Assembly: GCF_003008535.1 (NCBI RefSeq)
Contig: NZ_CP027666.1
Location: forward strand, 620,001 to 684,000
Direction of reading: 5' to 3'
From: Ottowia oryzae
GTDB taxonomy: Bacteria > Pseudomonadota > Gammaproteobacteria > Burkholderiales > Burkholderiaceae_C
Length of the DNA: 64,000 nucleotides
Position numbers and translations under genes: made by a program. The notes below the pieces were generated by a model, which was given only the letters and a program-made list of their open reading frames with translations, searched no databases and was not told where the DNA came from. Position 1 is the first letter of the stretch; each line of letters begins with the position of its first letter. Positions 31,602 to 40,254 of this stretch are shown piece by piece.

Positions 31602-32939
31602 ATGGCCACCGCTTCCAAGGCGACCAAAGCCGGTTCAACCGCGTCCGCGCCGTCCGCAATCCCCACCCACGCGCTGCCCTCGTACCTGGACCCGAATCAC
31701 CTCGGCCCCTGGGGCATCTACCTGCAGCAGGTCGACCGCGTCACGCCCTACCTGGGCCCGCTCAGCCGCTGGGTCGAAACGCTCAAGCGGCCCAAGCGCG
31801 CGCTGATCGTCGACGTGCCGATCGAGATGGACAACGGCACCATCGCCCACTTTGAAGGCTACCGCGTGCAGCACAACGTCAGCCGCGGGCCGGGCAAGGG
31901 CGGCGTGCGCTTTCACCAGGACGTGACGCTGTCCGAGGTGATGGCCCTGTCAGCCTGGATGTCGGTGAAGAACGCCGCCGTGAACGTGCCCTACGGCGGC
32001 GCCAAGGGCGGCATCCGCGTGGACCCGCGCACGCTCAGCCAGGGCGAGCTGGAGCGCGTCACGCGCCGCTACACGTCCGAGATCGGCATCATCATCGGCC
32101 CGACCAAGGACATCCCCGCGCCCGACGTCAACACCAACGAAAAGGTGATGGCCTGGATGATGGACACCTATTCCATGAACGAAGGCGCCACCGCCACCGG
32201 CGTGGTCACCGGCAAGCCCATCGCGCTGGGCGGCTCGCTGGGCCGGCGCGAGGCCACGGGCCGCGGCGTGTTCACCGTGGGCGCGGAGGCGGCCAAGCAG
32301 ATCGGCCTGCAGATCGAAGGCGCGCGCGTGGCCGTGCAGGGCTTCGGCAACGTGGGCGGCATCGCGGGCAAGCTGTTCGCCGAAGCCGGCGCGCTGATCG
32401 TGGCGGTACAGGACCACACGGGTGGCGTGGCCAACGACAAGGGCCTGAACGTGCCCAAGCTGCTCGAGCACGTGGCCAAGACGGGCGGCGTGGCGGGCTT
32501 CAAGGGCGGCGAGCCGCTCAGCCTGAACGACTTCTGGTCGTACAAGTGCGACATCCTGATTCCTGCCGCGCTGGAAGGCCAGATCACCAAGGCCAACGCG
32601 CCCAAGATCAAGGCCAAGATGGTCATCGAAGGCGCCAACGGCCCCACCACGCCCGAGGCCGACGACATCCTGCAGGACAAAGGCGTGCTGGTCGTGCCCG
32701 ACGTGATCGCCAACGCCGGCGGCGTGACGGTGAGCTACTTTGAATGGGTGCAGGATTTCTCCAGCTTCTTCTGGAGCGAGGACGAGATCAACCAGCGCCT
32801 GGTCAAGATCATGAAGGACGCCTTCGAAGGCGTGTGGAACACCGCGCAGCAGCACAAGGTCAGCCTGCGCACGGCCACCTTCATCGTGGCTTGCACGCGC
32901 ATCCTGACAGCGCGCGACCTGCGCGGCCTGTACCCCTGA
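31602..32939 (+). CDS. gdhA: Glu/Leu/Phe/Val-type glutamate dehydrogenase
   Basis: Enzyme of 445 residues interconverting glutamate and 2-oxoglutarate plus ammonia. Substrate region: GGVRFHQDVTLSEVMALSAW and NVPYGGAKGGIRVDP with the catalytic lysine; PAPDVNT follows. The coenzyme fold has VAVQGFGNVGGIAGKLFAEAG. Ending ARDLRGLYP. About 25 residues of Ala/Ser/Thr precede the conserved part, slightly longer than usual. Cofactor preference not judged. AAGGAG lies upstream of ATG 31602. Confidence 0.93.
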   Translation: MATASKATKAGSTASAPSAIPTHALPSYLDPNHLGPWGIYLQQVDRVTPYLGPLSRWVETLKRPKRALIVDVPIEMDNGTIAHFEGYRVQHNVSRGPGKGGVRFHQDVTLSEVMALSAWMSVKNAAVNVPYGGAKGGIRVDPRTLSQGELERVTRRYTSEIGIIIGPTKDIPAPDVNTNEKVMAWMMDTYSMNEGATATGVVTGKPIALGGSLGRREATGRGVFTVGAEAAKQIGLQIEGARVAVQGFGNVGGIAGKLFAEAGALIVAVQDHTGGVANDKGLNVPKLLEHVAKTGGVAGFKGGEPLSLNDFWSYKCDILIPAALEGQITKANAPKIKAKMVIEGANGPTTPEADDILQDKGVLVVPDVIANAGGVTVSYFEWVQDFSSFFWSEDEINQRLVKIMKDAFEGVWNTAQQHKVSLRTATFIVACTRILTARDLRGLYP

Positions 32940-33035
32940 GCGACGGCGCCGGGCGCGGCGGCCATCGCGCCGCGTGCGCCCTTGCGGGTGCGCGTCAACG
33001 CACGCCTGACACGTCTATCCGCGTCTAGCCCGCGG

Positions 33036-34007
33036 CTACCCCGCGCCTTCCACCCGCCGCTCGCGGCGGCGGCGCAGGCGCTCGGCCCAGGCCTGCGGCG
33101 TTTGCGGCTTGACGAAAAGCGACACCACATCGGGCGCCGTCTGCCACAGCTTGGCCTCGATGCGTTCGATGCAGCGCTCGATCTCCACCGCCGTCATCGC
33201 GTCGTCAAACTCCACGCTCATGCCCGCCACCACCGTGTGCGGGCCTTGCTGCGAGGTGATGACGCCGTTGATGGCGCGAATGCCTGGCTCACCTTGCGCC
33301 GCGTCCATGATCAGGCGGCGCACACGCGGCAGGGCCGGCTCGCCCATCAGCAGGCCCTTGGTTTCCACCGCCAGAAAGTACGCCGTGGCGGCCAGCACCA
33401 GCCCGATCAGGACCGACGCCACGCCGTCCGCCTGCTGCAAGCCCAGCAGGTGGCTGGCCGCCACGCCCGCCAGCGCCATCAGCAGGCCCACCAGCGCGGC
33501 GCTGTCTTCAAACAGCACCACGAAGGTCGTCGGGTCCTTGCTGTCGCGCACCGCCTGCAGCGTGTCCACCTCGCCGCGCACGCGCTTGAACTCGCGCCAA
33601 GCCACCCACCACGAGGCGCCTTCAAACGCCATCGCCGCCAGCAGCACCACGTAGTTGACCATCGGCCGCTGGATGGGCTCCGGCTTCAGGATGTGCTGCA
33701 CGCCCTCGTACAGCGACACGCCCGCGCCCAGCGCAAACACCAGCAGCGCGACGATGAACGACCAGAAGTACACCTCGCGCCCGTAGCCGAACGGGTGCGA
33801 TTCGTCCGCCGGCCGCGCCGCGCGCCGCATGCCGAACAGCAGCAGCACCTCGTTGCCGGTATCCACCAGCGAATGCACGCCCTCGCTCAACATGGCGGAG
33901 CTGCCCGTCACCGCCGCCGCGATGAACTTCACCACCGCCACGGCCAGGTTGCCCAGCAGCGCCGCGTGAACCACCAGCCGGCTTGAATTGGCGTGTCCAC
34001 TTGTCAT
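33036..34007 (-). CDS. Cation diffusion facilitator (CDF) metal transporter
   Basis: Membrane protein of 323 residues. Helix 2 has SSAMLSEGVHSLVDTGNEVL with the His and Asp that bind metal; helix 5 has VLFEDSAALVGLLMAL (E-D pair). HPFGYGREVYFWS is the family loop. A cytoplasmic tail follows (GPHTVVAGMSVEFDD). It exports Zn or related divalent metals in exchange for protons; exact metal unknown. Confidence 0.92.
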   Translation of the reverse strand: MTSGHANSSRLVVHAALLGNLAVAVVKFIAAAVTGSSAMLSEGVHSLVDTGNEVLLLFGMRRAARPADESHPFGYGREVYFWSFIVALLVFALGAGVSLYEGVQHILKPEPIQRPMVNYVVLLAAMAFEGASWWVAWREFKRVRGEVDTLQAVRDSKDPTTFVVLFEDSAALVGLLMALAGVAASHLLGLQQADGVASVLIGLVLAATAYFLAVETKGLLMGEPALPRVRRLIMDAAQGEPGIRAINGVITSQQGPHTVVAGMSVEFDDAMTAVEIERCIERIEAKLWQTAPDVVSLFVKPQTPQAWAERLRRRRERRVEGAG

Positions 34008-34118
34008 GGGTCGAGATTAAAGCGGCCGCCACGCGGCCGGGTTGCAGCTATGGGCAAGCGCCTGACGCGGGCGGCGGCGCCATTCGCCGCGCGCCCATCC
34101 AGGCGTAGAAAAGACGTT

Positions 34119-34142
34119 AAAAAGGGCGCCTTGCCGGCGCCC
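34119..34142 (-). terminator. Rho-independent terminator, minus strand
   Basis: GGGCGCC-TTGCC-GGCGCCC (34124-34142), followed on the minus strand by TTTTT. It ends transcription of the small membrane-protein gene at 34256, about 110 bp away. Confidence 0.75.
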
Positions 34143-34255
34143 CTTGGGCGAGGACTGTGCGCAACCGCCAGTCCAGTGAGCGAAAGCCCGATCAGCGGCG
34201 CACTGCCGCGTCAGACCAGCGCGTGCCCGCCGGCAAGCGGCGGGCACGGTGCCGA

Positions 34256-34441
34256 TCACTTCATCGCGTCGCCAATGGCCTTGCCGCCGATCACGGCCAG
34301 CACCAGCATGACGACCGCCACCACCAGGAACAGCACGAACAGGATCTTGGCGATGCCCGCCGCGCCCGCCGCGACGCCGGTAAAGCCCAGCACGCCGGCA
34401 ACCAGCGCGATCAGGGCGAAAATGATGGACCACTTCAACAT
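34256..34441 (-). CDS. DUF1328 small membrane protein
   Basis: Protein of 61 residues, MLKWSIIFALIALVAGVLGF at the start and two helices, as in the YtjA/DUF1328 family found next to stress genes. GGAAGGAAA precedes ATG 34441. Function unknown. Confidence 0.9.
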   Translation of the reverse strand: MLKWSIIFALIALVAGVLGFTGVAAGAAGIAKILFVLFLVVAVVMLVLAVIGGKAIGDAMK

Positions 34442-34634
34442 ACGGGTTTCCTTCCTCAGTGACAGCAATTGATAAGTAAGTGCCCTTCGTTTATCGCAGG
34501 CGCGTGCACGCGCTTGCGTCGTCCGCCAGGCGCGCGCCGCGTAGGACAAGCGAGCGCCGAAGCGCAAGCCGACAGCGCCGCGCCCGCACCCATGAGCACT
34601 TTTTTCTATATTTTTATCGCAAATCCTGCGGGAT

Positions 34635-34952
34635 GTGAAGGTAACTATCGTCGATCTCACGCACTATGACGCAGTGTCGGCCTGCCGCACAGGCTGCGGC
34701 GCCTGCTGCATCGCGCCCTCCATCAGCTCGGCCATTCCGGGCATGCCGCAGGGCAAGCCTGCGGGGGTGCGCTGCGTGCAGCTGGACGCCGATTTGCGCT
34801 GCCGCCTCTTCGGCCTGCCGGAGCGCCCCGCCGTCTGCGGCCAGCTGCGGCCCGAGCGCGCCATGTGCGGCCCGCGCGACGACGGCGGCCAGCACGCCAT
34901 GCGCTGGCTGACCGCCCTGGAAGCCGCCACCCGCGCCGACGCACCCACCTGA
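34635..34952 (+). CDS. YkgJ-family cysteine-cluster protein
   Basis: Protein of about 105 residues with the family Cys cluster: CRTGCGACCIAPSISS, RCVQLDADLRCRLFG and PERPAVC, likely binding Zn or Fe-S. Start is uncertain: GTG 34635 gives 105 residues; GTG 34674 would start at MSACRTG, closer to relatives. Function unknown. Confidence 0.82.
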   Translation: MKVTIVDLTHYDAVSACRTGCGACCIAPSISSAIPGMPQGKPAGVRCVQLDADLRCRLFGLPERPAVCGQLRPERAMCGPRDDGGQHAMRWLTALEAATRADAPT

Positions 34953-35143
34953 ACGCGGCCCCAAGCCGCCTCCGACCCCCGCCCCCGCACAGCCCCACTG
35001 CCGCGCGGCACACCGCAATTTGGTACGCTGACGTGCTGCCGTGCCGACCGCGCGGCCTTGGGGCGCCGCGTACCACGGCATGCGCGCCTTGGCCGCACGG
35101 GGCCCGGCCGACGCATTCCACCAAGACCCGGAGCCTTTGCACC

Positions 35144-35749
35144 ATGAAACTTTATTACTCCCCCGGCGCCTGTTCGCTGTCGCCCCACATCGCGCTGGAA
35201 GAAACCGGCCTGCCTTACGAAGCCATCCTGGCGCCCACCAAGACCAAGGTGCTGCCCGACGGCTCGGACTACCGCAAGGTCAACCCGCTGGGTTACGTGC
35301 CCTACCTGGTGGTGGACGACGGCACCGGCCTGCGCGAAGGCCCGGCCATCGTGCAATACATCGCCGACCAGGCGCCCGACAAGAAGCTGGCCCCCGCCAA
35401 CGGCACCATGGCGCGCTACCAGTTGCAAAGCTGGCTGAACTTCATCGGCACCGAGATCCACAAAGGTTTCGGCCCGCTGTTCAACCCCGCCTACCCCGCC
35501 GAGGTGAAAAAGATGGCCACCGACAAGCTGCTGGAACGCCTGACCTGGGTGGACGGCGAGCTGGCCAGCAAGCCCTACCTGATGGGCGAAGATTTCACCG
35601 TGGCAGACGGCTACCTGTTCACCGTCACCAACTGGGCCAAGCCGATGCACATCGACCTGTCGGGCCTGAAAAACCTGAGCGCCTACCGCGAACGCATCGC
35701 CGCGCGCCCCGCCGTGCAGCGCGCCATGAAGGCCGAAGGCCTGATCTGA
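35144..35749 (+). CDS. Glutathione S-transferase, bacterial beta-like class
   Basis: Protein of 201 residues. Thioredoxin-like N-terminus with MKLYYSPGACSLSPHIALEE (Cys10, the bacterial class residue), then NPLGYVPYLVVDDGTGLREG and PAIVQYIADQ. Helical C-terminal domain has FTVADGYLFTVTNWAK. ATG 35144; the open frame upstream is not coding. Confidence 0.93.
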   Translation: MKLYYSPGACSLSPHIALEETGLPYEAILAPTKTKVLPDGSDYRKVNPLGYVPYLVVDDGTGLREGPAIVQYIADQAPDKKLAPANGTMARYQLQSWLNFIGTEIHKGFGPLFNPAYPAEVKKMATDKLLERLTWVDGELASKPYLMGEDFTVADGYLFTVTNWAKPMHIDLSGLKNLSAYRERIAARPAVQRAMKAEGLI

Positions 35750-35809
35750 CGCGGCCCGCCGCGCGCCCGCCAGCGCGGCACCCCGCGGTGCACCCAGCGC
35801 TGCATTTGC

Positions 35810-35862
35810 CATCATTTTGATAGCTGCCATCGCTGCTCTGGCGGGCGCCAGAGGCCCGAAAA
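35810..35862 (+). repeat. Dispersed palindromic element
   Basis: CATTTTGATAGCTGCCATCG, then GGGCGCCAGAGGCCCGAAAA. Confidence 0.7.
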
Positions 35863-35866
35863 GCAT

Positions 35867-35909
35867 AAAGGGCGAGGCCACAGCACATGCTGCGGCCTCG
35901 CCCTTTTTT
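35867..35909. terminator. Strong bidirectional terminator
   Basis: AAAGGGCGAGGCC (35867-35879) pairs over 13 bp with GGCCTCGCCCTTT (35894-35906), T-run on both strands. It separates the GST gene from the convergent binding-protein gene. Confidence 0.92.
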
Positions 35910-35940
35910 GTCTTCGCTGCAGCGTGGCGCCGCGCAGCCC

Positions 35941-36852
35941 TTACATCACCGGCGGGGCGGGTTGCTTGCTGGGCTTGCGCCAGGCGTCCAGCGTCAGCGA
36001 ATCCAGCGCGATGCCGTTGCTGGTGGCCAGCTGCTTGCCTTGCGCACCGCTCAGCACCTTGTGCAGGGCGCGGTCCACGGCGGCCTGCAGCTGGGCATCG
36101 CCCTTGCGCATCACCAGCGCGTAGGGCTCCACCGTCAGCTGTTCGCGGCGCACCGCCACGCCCGCGCCTTTGGGGATCATCATTTCATCGGCCACCAGCG
36201 TGTCGATGGCGTTGCTCTTGAGCAGCTGCACGCCTTCGGCATAGCTGGCCACGGGGCGCACCGGGCCCAGCATCAGCGTGGCGGCCTTCTTGCTGGCGTA
36301 GGTGGCCATTAGCCCTTGCGCGGTGGAGCCGCGCAGCACGCCGGTGCGGCCGAATTCGCGCGCCGAGGCGAACTTGGCGTCGCCTTCGCGGTAGGCGGCC
36401 ACCACGCGCGAGACGTAGAAGGTGTCGGAAAAATCCACCTCAGCCTGGCGCGGCGCGGTGTTCGATGTAATGCCGCAGTGCAAGTCGATCTTGCCGGCCT
36501 TGAGCATGTCGAACGAATCCGACAGCGACACCGTTTCAAAGCGGATGGCGATGGGCGCTTTCAGCTCGTCGCCGATCTGCTGCACCACGGCCTGGCACAG
36601 GTTCCAGCTGAAGCCGGCCGGCTTGCCCGCGGCGTCCGGGTACGAGAAGGGCTGCGCGTCCTTGCGCACGCCCAGCGTGATGGTCTTGCTGGAAGCCAAC
36701 TTGGCCAGCGTGTTGACCGGCGCCGAAGTCGCTGCGGGCGCAGCGGGAGCAGCAGCGGCGGCAGGCTGCTGCGCGAACACCGGCGCCACGCACAGGGCGG
36801 CGGCCGCGCCAGCCAGGGCACGGCGAAGGGCAGAGGGGGCGAATGGCTGCAT
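35941..36852 (-). CDS. Periplasmic amino-acid-type substrate-binding protein
   Basis: Protein of 303 residues. Signal peptide LRRALAGAAAALCVAPVFA, then an Ala/Pro linker, then TITLGVRKDAQPFSYPDAAG, GFSWNLCQAVV, KAGKIDLHCGITSNTAPRQA and YALVMRKGDAQLQ. Solute-binding family 3, amino-acid type. No permease genes adjacent. Confidence 0.9.
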   Translation of the reverse strand: MQPFAPSALRRALAGAAAALCVAPVFAQQPAAAAAPAAPAATSAPVNTLAKLASSKTITLGVRKDAQPFSYPDAAGKPAGFSWNLCQAVVQQIGDELKAPIAIRFETVSLSDSFDMLKAGKIDLHCGITSNTAPRQAEVDFSDTFYVSRVVAAYREGDAKFASAREFGRTGVLRGSTAQGLMATYASKKAATLMLGPVRPVASYAEGVQLLKSNAIDTLVADEMMIPKGAGVAVRREQLTVEPYALVMRKGDAQLQAAVDRALHKVLSGAQGKQLATSNGIALDSLTLDAWRKPSKQPAPPVM

Positions 36853-37023
36853 CGGGAAGGCTCCTCACGGCAAAGCATGCGCGGCCGACGTCCGGCCCGC
36901 TTTCGACCGCGGATTGTTCCGGCGGCCCCCGCCAGCGCCTAGTCCCCGCGCACCATGCCAAAGCCCGTACTGCGCAGTAGTACCACCTTGGTATGCGTTC
37001 CAGCGGCGGTGCCGCGCAAAATG

Positions 37024-38322
37024 TCACGCCGCCCGTTCGGCCCGCCACAGCGGTTTTTGCCGCCACGCCAGCAAGGCGCCGGCCCACAGCGCCACCGCCG
37101 AATACACCAGCCCGTTGGCCAGCCCGCCCGCGCCGTCGGCCACCCAGCCCACCACCGTGGGGCCCACGATCTGCCCCAGCGCAAACACGATGGTGAAGGC
37201 GCTGATGCCCGCCGCCCACTGCGGCTGCGGCAGGTTGTGGCGCACGAACGCCGTGGTCGACGCCACCACCGACAAAAACACCGCGCCAAACAGCAGGCCC
37301 GACGCCAGCACCACCGGCCAGGCGCCCGTCAGCGCGGGCAGCACCGTGGCCACGCCCAGCAGCGCGTTGAGCAGCGCCAGCGCACCGCCGCCTTTGGCGC
37401 GGTTGAGCAAGCCCGCCCAGATGCGCGCCGAAGCCACCACCGCCAGCCCCAGCAGCGCATAGAACAGCGTGATGGCGCCGGGGCGCACGCCTTGCTCGCG
37501 CAGCAGGGCGATCACGAACGTCATGTAGCCGATGTAGCCCACGCCAAACAGCGTGTAGCCCGCCAGCGCCAGGGCCATGCGGCGCCAGGGCAGGGGGTTA
37601 TGAAAAGAATTGGCCGCTGGCGCTGGTGCAGCCTGCGCCAGCAGCTCTTCTTTTTGTAGTGAATGAGCAGGCCACGCCAGCACCAGCGTGGCCAGCACGC
37701 ACAGCAACGCCAGCCCCCACCAGGCCCACGCCCAGGCGTGCGCACCCGCCGCACCCACGCCCAGCAGCCAAGGCACGCCCAGCGCCGACGCGACGATGCC
37801 CCAGCCCGTGCCGCCGTAGTACAGCCCCAGCAGCAGCCCCGCGTGCTGCGGCGCCCGCGCCCCCAGCCGCGCCGCCATCAAGCCCCCGGCCACGAACACC
37901 AGCGCACTGGCCGCGCCCGCCAGCGTGCGCTGCGCCATCAGCGGCCATGGCGCCGTGAAAAAGCCCAACGCCGCCATAAAAGCACTGGCCAGCACCGCCC
38001 CCGCCAGCAACACGTGCGAAGCGCCCCAGCGCCGAATCAGCCGCGGGGTAACCAGCGCGCCCAACAGGTAACCCAGCGCGTTGGCGGTGTTCATGGCGCC
38101 CGCCAGCGTGTACGACCAGCCCAGGTCTTCGCGCATCACCGGCAGCAGCAGCCCGTAGGCAAAGCGCGTCACGCCCAGCGACACCGCCGCGCCCATCGAC
38201 AACGCCAGCGCCAGCCACAGCAGCGGGGCCAAAGCCACCTCGCCGCCCGTGTCGCCCCCGGCGCGCGGCGGGGCAGGGCGCGGCGGCGGGGTTGGCGCGG
38301 GCGGGGGTGGCATCGCACCCAT
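37024..38322 (-). CDS. YbfB/YjiJ-family MFS transporter, with an in-frame repeat insert
   Basis: Inner-membrane protein of 432 residues, 12 helices. N-terminal family marks: GVTRFAYGLLLPVMREDLGW and NTANALGYLLGALVTPRLI. The central cytoplasmic loop between helices 6 and 7 contains HSLQKEELLAQAAPAPAANS, encoded by a reverse copy of the dispersed palindrome; the frame is kept. Substrate unknown. It is divergent from the OYE gene. Confidence 0.88.
   Translation of the reverse strand: MGAMPPPPAPTPPPRPAPPRAGGDTGGEVALAPLLWLALALSMGAAVSLGVTRFAYGLLLPVMREDLGWSYTLAGAMNTANALGYLLGALVTPRLIRRWGASHVLLAGAVLASAFMAALGFFTAPWPLMAQRTLAGAASALVFVAGGLMAARLGARAPQHAGLLLGLYYGGTGWGIVASALGVPWLLGVGAAGAHAWAWAWWGLALLCVLATLVLAWPAHSLQKEELLAQAAPAPAANSFHNPLPWRRMALALAGYTLFGVGYIGYMTFVIALLREQGVRPGAITLFYALLGLAVVASARIWAGLLNRAKGGGALALLNALLGVATVLPALTGAWPVVLASGLLFGAVFLSVVASTTAFVRHNLPQPQWAAGISAFTIVFALGQIVGPTVVGWVADGAGGLANGLVYSAVALWAGALLAWRQKPLWRAERAA
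37606..37668 (-). repeat. Dispersed palindromic element inside an MFS gene
   Basis: GGCCGCTGGCGCTGGTGCAG, then CCTGCGCCAGCAGCTC and TTCTTTTTGTAG; falls in the central loop of the MFS protein, in frame. Confidence 0.75.
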
Positions 38323-38572
38323 TGTGGGGCGGCAAGCCGCCAGAGCGGGTCAAGCAGATGACAAGGCCCACTTGGCGTGGCATGCCTCAGCCGCTCGCCG
38401 CCGCGCCACTTCGACGCCGGGGCGCGCCCCGCCCGCTTCACCGCAGCGGACGGGCGCGGCCCCGCCCGTCGGGCGCCTGCAAAGGCCCGCGCCGCCACCG
38501 GCACGCGCTTGGTCGCACAATGGCAGCCCGTCTCAACAAGGCGGCTGCGCAGCCGCATCGAAAGACCGTCCC

Positions 38573-39700
38573 GTGACCACTGCCACCCTGTTTTCCCCCC
38601 TGCGCCTGGGCGCGCTGGAACTGCCCAACCGCGTCGTCATGGCGCCGCTGACGCGCAACCGTTCGCCCAATGCCATCCCCACCGCGCTGGCCGCCGAGTA
38701 CTACGCCCAGCGCGCCAGCCCATTGGACGGCGCCGGGCTCATCATCAGCGAAGCCACCGCCATCAGCCCGCAAGGCCAGGGCTATGCCGACGTGCCCGGC
38801 CTGTACGGCACCGAGCAGCTCGACGGCTGGAAGCACGTCACCCACGCCGTGCACGCCGAGGGCGGCCACATCTTCTGCCAGCTGTGGCACGTGGGCCGCA
38901 TCTCGCACCACCTGCTGCAGCCCGGCGGCGCCGCGCCCGTGGCGCCATCGGCCATCACCGCCCAGGCCAAAACCTACCTGGTCGACGCGCAAGGCCACGG
39001 CGCCTTTGTGCCCACCAGCGCGCCGCGCGCGCTGCACCGCGAAGAAATCCCCGGCATCGTCCACGACTTTGCCGTGGCCGCCCGCAACGCCGTGCAATCG
39101 GCCGGGTTCGACGGCGTGGAAATCCACGGCGCCAACGGCTACCTGCTGGACCAATTCCTCAAAACCGGCGCCAACCACCGCACCGACGACTACGGCGGCA
39201 GCATCGCCAACCGCGCGCGCCTGCTGCTGGAAGTCACCCGCGCCGTGGCCGACGCCGTGGGCCCCGAGCGCGTGGGCATCCGCCTGTCGCCCGTCACCCC
39301 CGCCAACGACATCGTCGACGCCGACCCGCAGCCCCTGTTCGATTACGTGGCCAAGCACCTCGCCCCGCTGGGCCTGGCCTACGTGCACGTCATCGAAGGC
39401 GCCACCGGCGGCCCGCGCGAAGTGGCAGGCCGCCCCTTCGACTACGCCCGCCTGAAAGCCGCCTACCGCGACGCCGGCGGCCACGGCGCCTGGATGGTCA
39501 ACAACGGCTACGACCCGCTGCTGGCCGAAGACGCCATCGCCAGCGGCCGCGCCGACCTGGTCGCCTTCGGCAAAGCCTTCATCAGCATGCCCGACCTCAC
39601 CGAACGCATCCGCCGCGGCGGCCCCTTCCAGGACGTGGACAAGGCCACGATGTACGGCGGCGGGGCGCGTGGGTATACGGATTATCCGACGCTGGATTGA
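38573..39700 (+). CDS. Old Yellow Enzyme-type alkene reductase
   Basis: FMN enzyme of 375 residues, NemA-like. Starts LFSPLRLGALELPNRVVMAP then LTRNRSP. Active site region has CQLWHVGRISH and, later, VEIHGANGYLLDQFLKTGAN with the conserved H-A-N. It reduces activated alkenes or nitro compounds with NAD(P)H. The start codon appears to be GTG 38573 (MTTATLF); upstream frame is not coding. Confidence 0.93.
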   Translation: MTTATLFSPLRLGALELPNRVVMAPLTRNRSPNAIPTALAAEYYAQRASPLDGAGLIISEATAISPQGQGYADVPGLYGTEQLDGWKHVTHAVHAEGGHIFCQLWHVGRISHHLLQPGGAAPVAPSAITAQAKTYLVDAQGHGAFVPTSAPRALHREEIPGIVHDFAVAARNAVQSAGFDGVEIHGANGYLLDQFLKTGANHRTDDYGGSIANRARLLLEVTRAVADAVGPERVGIRLSPVTPANDIVDADPQPLFDYVAKHLAPLGLAYVHVIEGATGGPREVAGRPFDYARLKAAYRDAGGHGAWMVNNGYDPLLAEDAIASGRADLVAFGKAFISMPDLTERIRRGGPFQDVDKATMYGGGARGYTDYPTLD

Positions 39701-40254
39701 AGGGCGGGGGAAGAACGCAGCGGAAGTGGTCGCTGCCGCGCGGGTTGGAATGGAATTGATAGCTGCTGGCGCACTATGGGCGGGCGCTAGAGGGTGTTTT
39801 CTTCATCAGCGTAGCGCGTTGCTGATCGCCGCCGAGCATCGGGCTGCACTCGTGCATATAGATAGGCCAACGCAGTACGCTGTACGTTGAGAACGCTCCC
39901 GACCCAAAGAAGACACCCGCTCGCCCAATCACGTGTCCCGAAAGCTGGCGCTCGCACGCAGAAGGCTTGGCTCCTGCCACAGCGGGTGAGGCCATGCGGG
40001 CAAGCCATACGGCTTCGTCCATCAAGAATCACGAGAAGAACATCCAGTTCGGCCCAGCGACCTAGGGCGAGCTGTTCAACTCATCGCGTGCTCGACTCGA
40101 GTTGTTCCGAACACAACTCGACTACCCGCGAAGAAGGATCAGGGCGTAGCGCTCCTGCATCGGAAGGACGCGCAGCACCCCCTGAGAACCTCGTTCCGCC
40201 AGCGGATGGCATCCGATAAGCTACGCGGTTTTCACGTTAACGCCGGGAGGAACC
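39701..40254. other. Intergenic stretch, 554 bp
   Basis: Left border of the DUF262 gene. Holds one dispersed element at 39752-39803. The rest has lower GC than the chromosome and looks like decayed or foreign DNA, but no gene or transposase fragment was recognised. A GGGAGGAACC ribosome site ends it. Confidence 0.5.
39752..39803 (+). repeat. Dispersed palindromic element
   Basis: GAATTGATAGCTGCTGGCGC, then GGGCGGGCGCTAGAGGGTG. Confidence 0.7.

Noticed and set aside
39887..40219. 110-codon open frame before the DUF262 gene
   Set aside because: Composition is unlike a protein, there is no ribosome site, and the short minus-strand frames here are just as unconvincing.
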